Shown: positions 63,886-64,000 of the stretch, piece by piece | How positions within the stretch are numbered: the first letter of the stretch is position 1 | Layout: the number at the start of each line of letters is the position of its first letter | From: Flavipsychrobacter stenotrophus | GTDB taxonomy: Bacteria; Bacteroidota; Bacteroidia; Chitinophagales; Chitinophagaceae | DNA: 64,000 nt | Direction: 5' to 3' | Assembly: GCF_002954265.1 (NCBI RefSeq) | Contig: NZ_PPSL01000002.1 | Location: forward strand, 558,001-622,000 | Notes under the pieces: model-generated | The model's input: only the letters and a program-made list of their open reading frames with translations | Database searches by the model: none | Told to the model about the DNA's origin: nothing | Program-made: the position numbers and the translations under genes

Positions 63886-64000
63886 ATGAAAAATCGATCA
63901 ATAATATTATTTGCAGCCGGTATAATGACGCTCTTCATTTGGAGCTCATGCACCAAGGCCGAGAAAAACGTCACAGAGCAGCCCACTAACGAACTGCTCA
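63886..64000 (+). CDS. predicted lipoprotein (3' end cut by window)
   Basis: The 38 visible codons start MKNRSIILFAAGIMTLFIW and reach the lipobox WSSC, followed by a short hydrophilic start of the mature protein. It begins 17 bases after the receptor stop codon, so it belongs to the same operon. Lipoproteins in this position often carry a substrate-binding domain, but nothing of it is visible here. Confidence 0.75.
   Translation, partial: MKNRSIILFAAGIMTLFIWSSCTKAEKNVTEQPTNELL

Overview
The window looks like chromosome of a Bacteroidota bacterium, most likely a Chitinophagales/Chitinophagaceae-type organism. The grounds are a GldC protein, a type IX secretion C-terminal sorting domain, TonB-dependent receptors with carboxypeptidase-like N-terminal domains, PorT-type barrels, SpII lipoproteins, and promoters of the Bacteroidota form (TTG/TTTG, about 18-20 bases, TAnnTTTG). 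No rRNA, tRNA, IS element, prophage or CRISPR array was seen. The genus is not determined.

Layout. 1-5.6 kb: the 3' part of a DAHP synthase/chorismate mutase, a methyltransferase, a lipoprotein with a long-chain polyprenyl diphosphate synthase, and an OmpA-like barrel protein. 5.6-24.8 kb: a surface polysaccharide locus. A minus-strand operon starting at 23905 encodes a nucleotide-sugar dehydrogenase, Wza, Wzc, Wzm, Wzt, a DegT-family aminotransferase, a NeuD/PglD acetyltransferase and a GT2. A second minus-strand operon (11172 to 5637) encodes two GT4 enzymes, a GT2 and an AsnB-like amidotransferase. Between them, on the opposite strand, sit a HisC-like aminotransferase, an HAD phosphatase with an altered catalytic motif, and an ATP-grasp protein. 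The CpsB-type tyrosine phosphatase (24004-24777) is the expected partner of the Wzc kinase. 24.8-31.8 kb: a signalling block (CheB, CheR, response regulator, two complex histidine kinases) with no chemoreceptor or CheA. 32-35 kb: an orphan ABC ATPase, two PorT-like paralogues, a small conserved protein and an MBL hydrolase. 35-47 kb: leuS, a LOG-family protein, a DUF3050 protein, an APC permease, a DUF817 protein, a T9SS-secreted repeat protein, pdxJ, vanZ-like, gcvH and a lipoprotein. 47-64 kb: a B12-dependent ribonucleotide reductase, two TonB-dependent receptors, an alpha/beta hydrolase, tandem GNATs, an RsiV-like lipoprotein, a Fic protein, dtd, gldC, a nitronate monooxygenase-like protein, an M16 peptidase, and a probable metal-uptake cluster cut by the window end.

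The polysaccharide locus is the accessory region of most interest. Precursors would be oxidised to a uronic acid (22607-23905) and aminated/acetylated (15409-17187). They may be amidated by the AsnB-like enzyme and/or by the HisC-like/HAD/ATP-grasp trio, assembled by five glycosyltransferases, and exported through Wzm/Wzt and Wza under Wzc/CpsB control. A well-formed promoter is followed at once by a terminator-like hairpin in the operon leader, which suggests attenuation. Other points for a second look are a low-GC patch and a repeat-like insert inside leuS, an octameric 7-bp tandem repeat holding a gene's stop codon, and a perfect DnaA box upstream of nrdJ.
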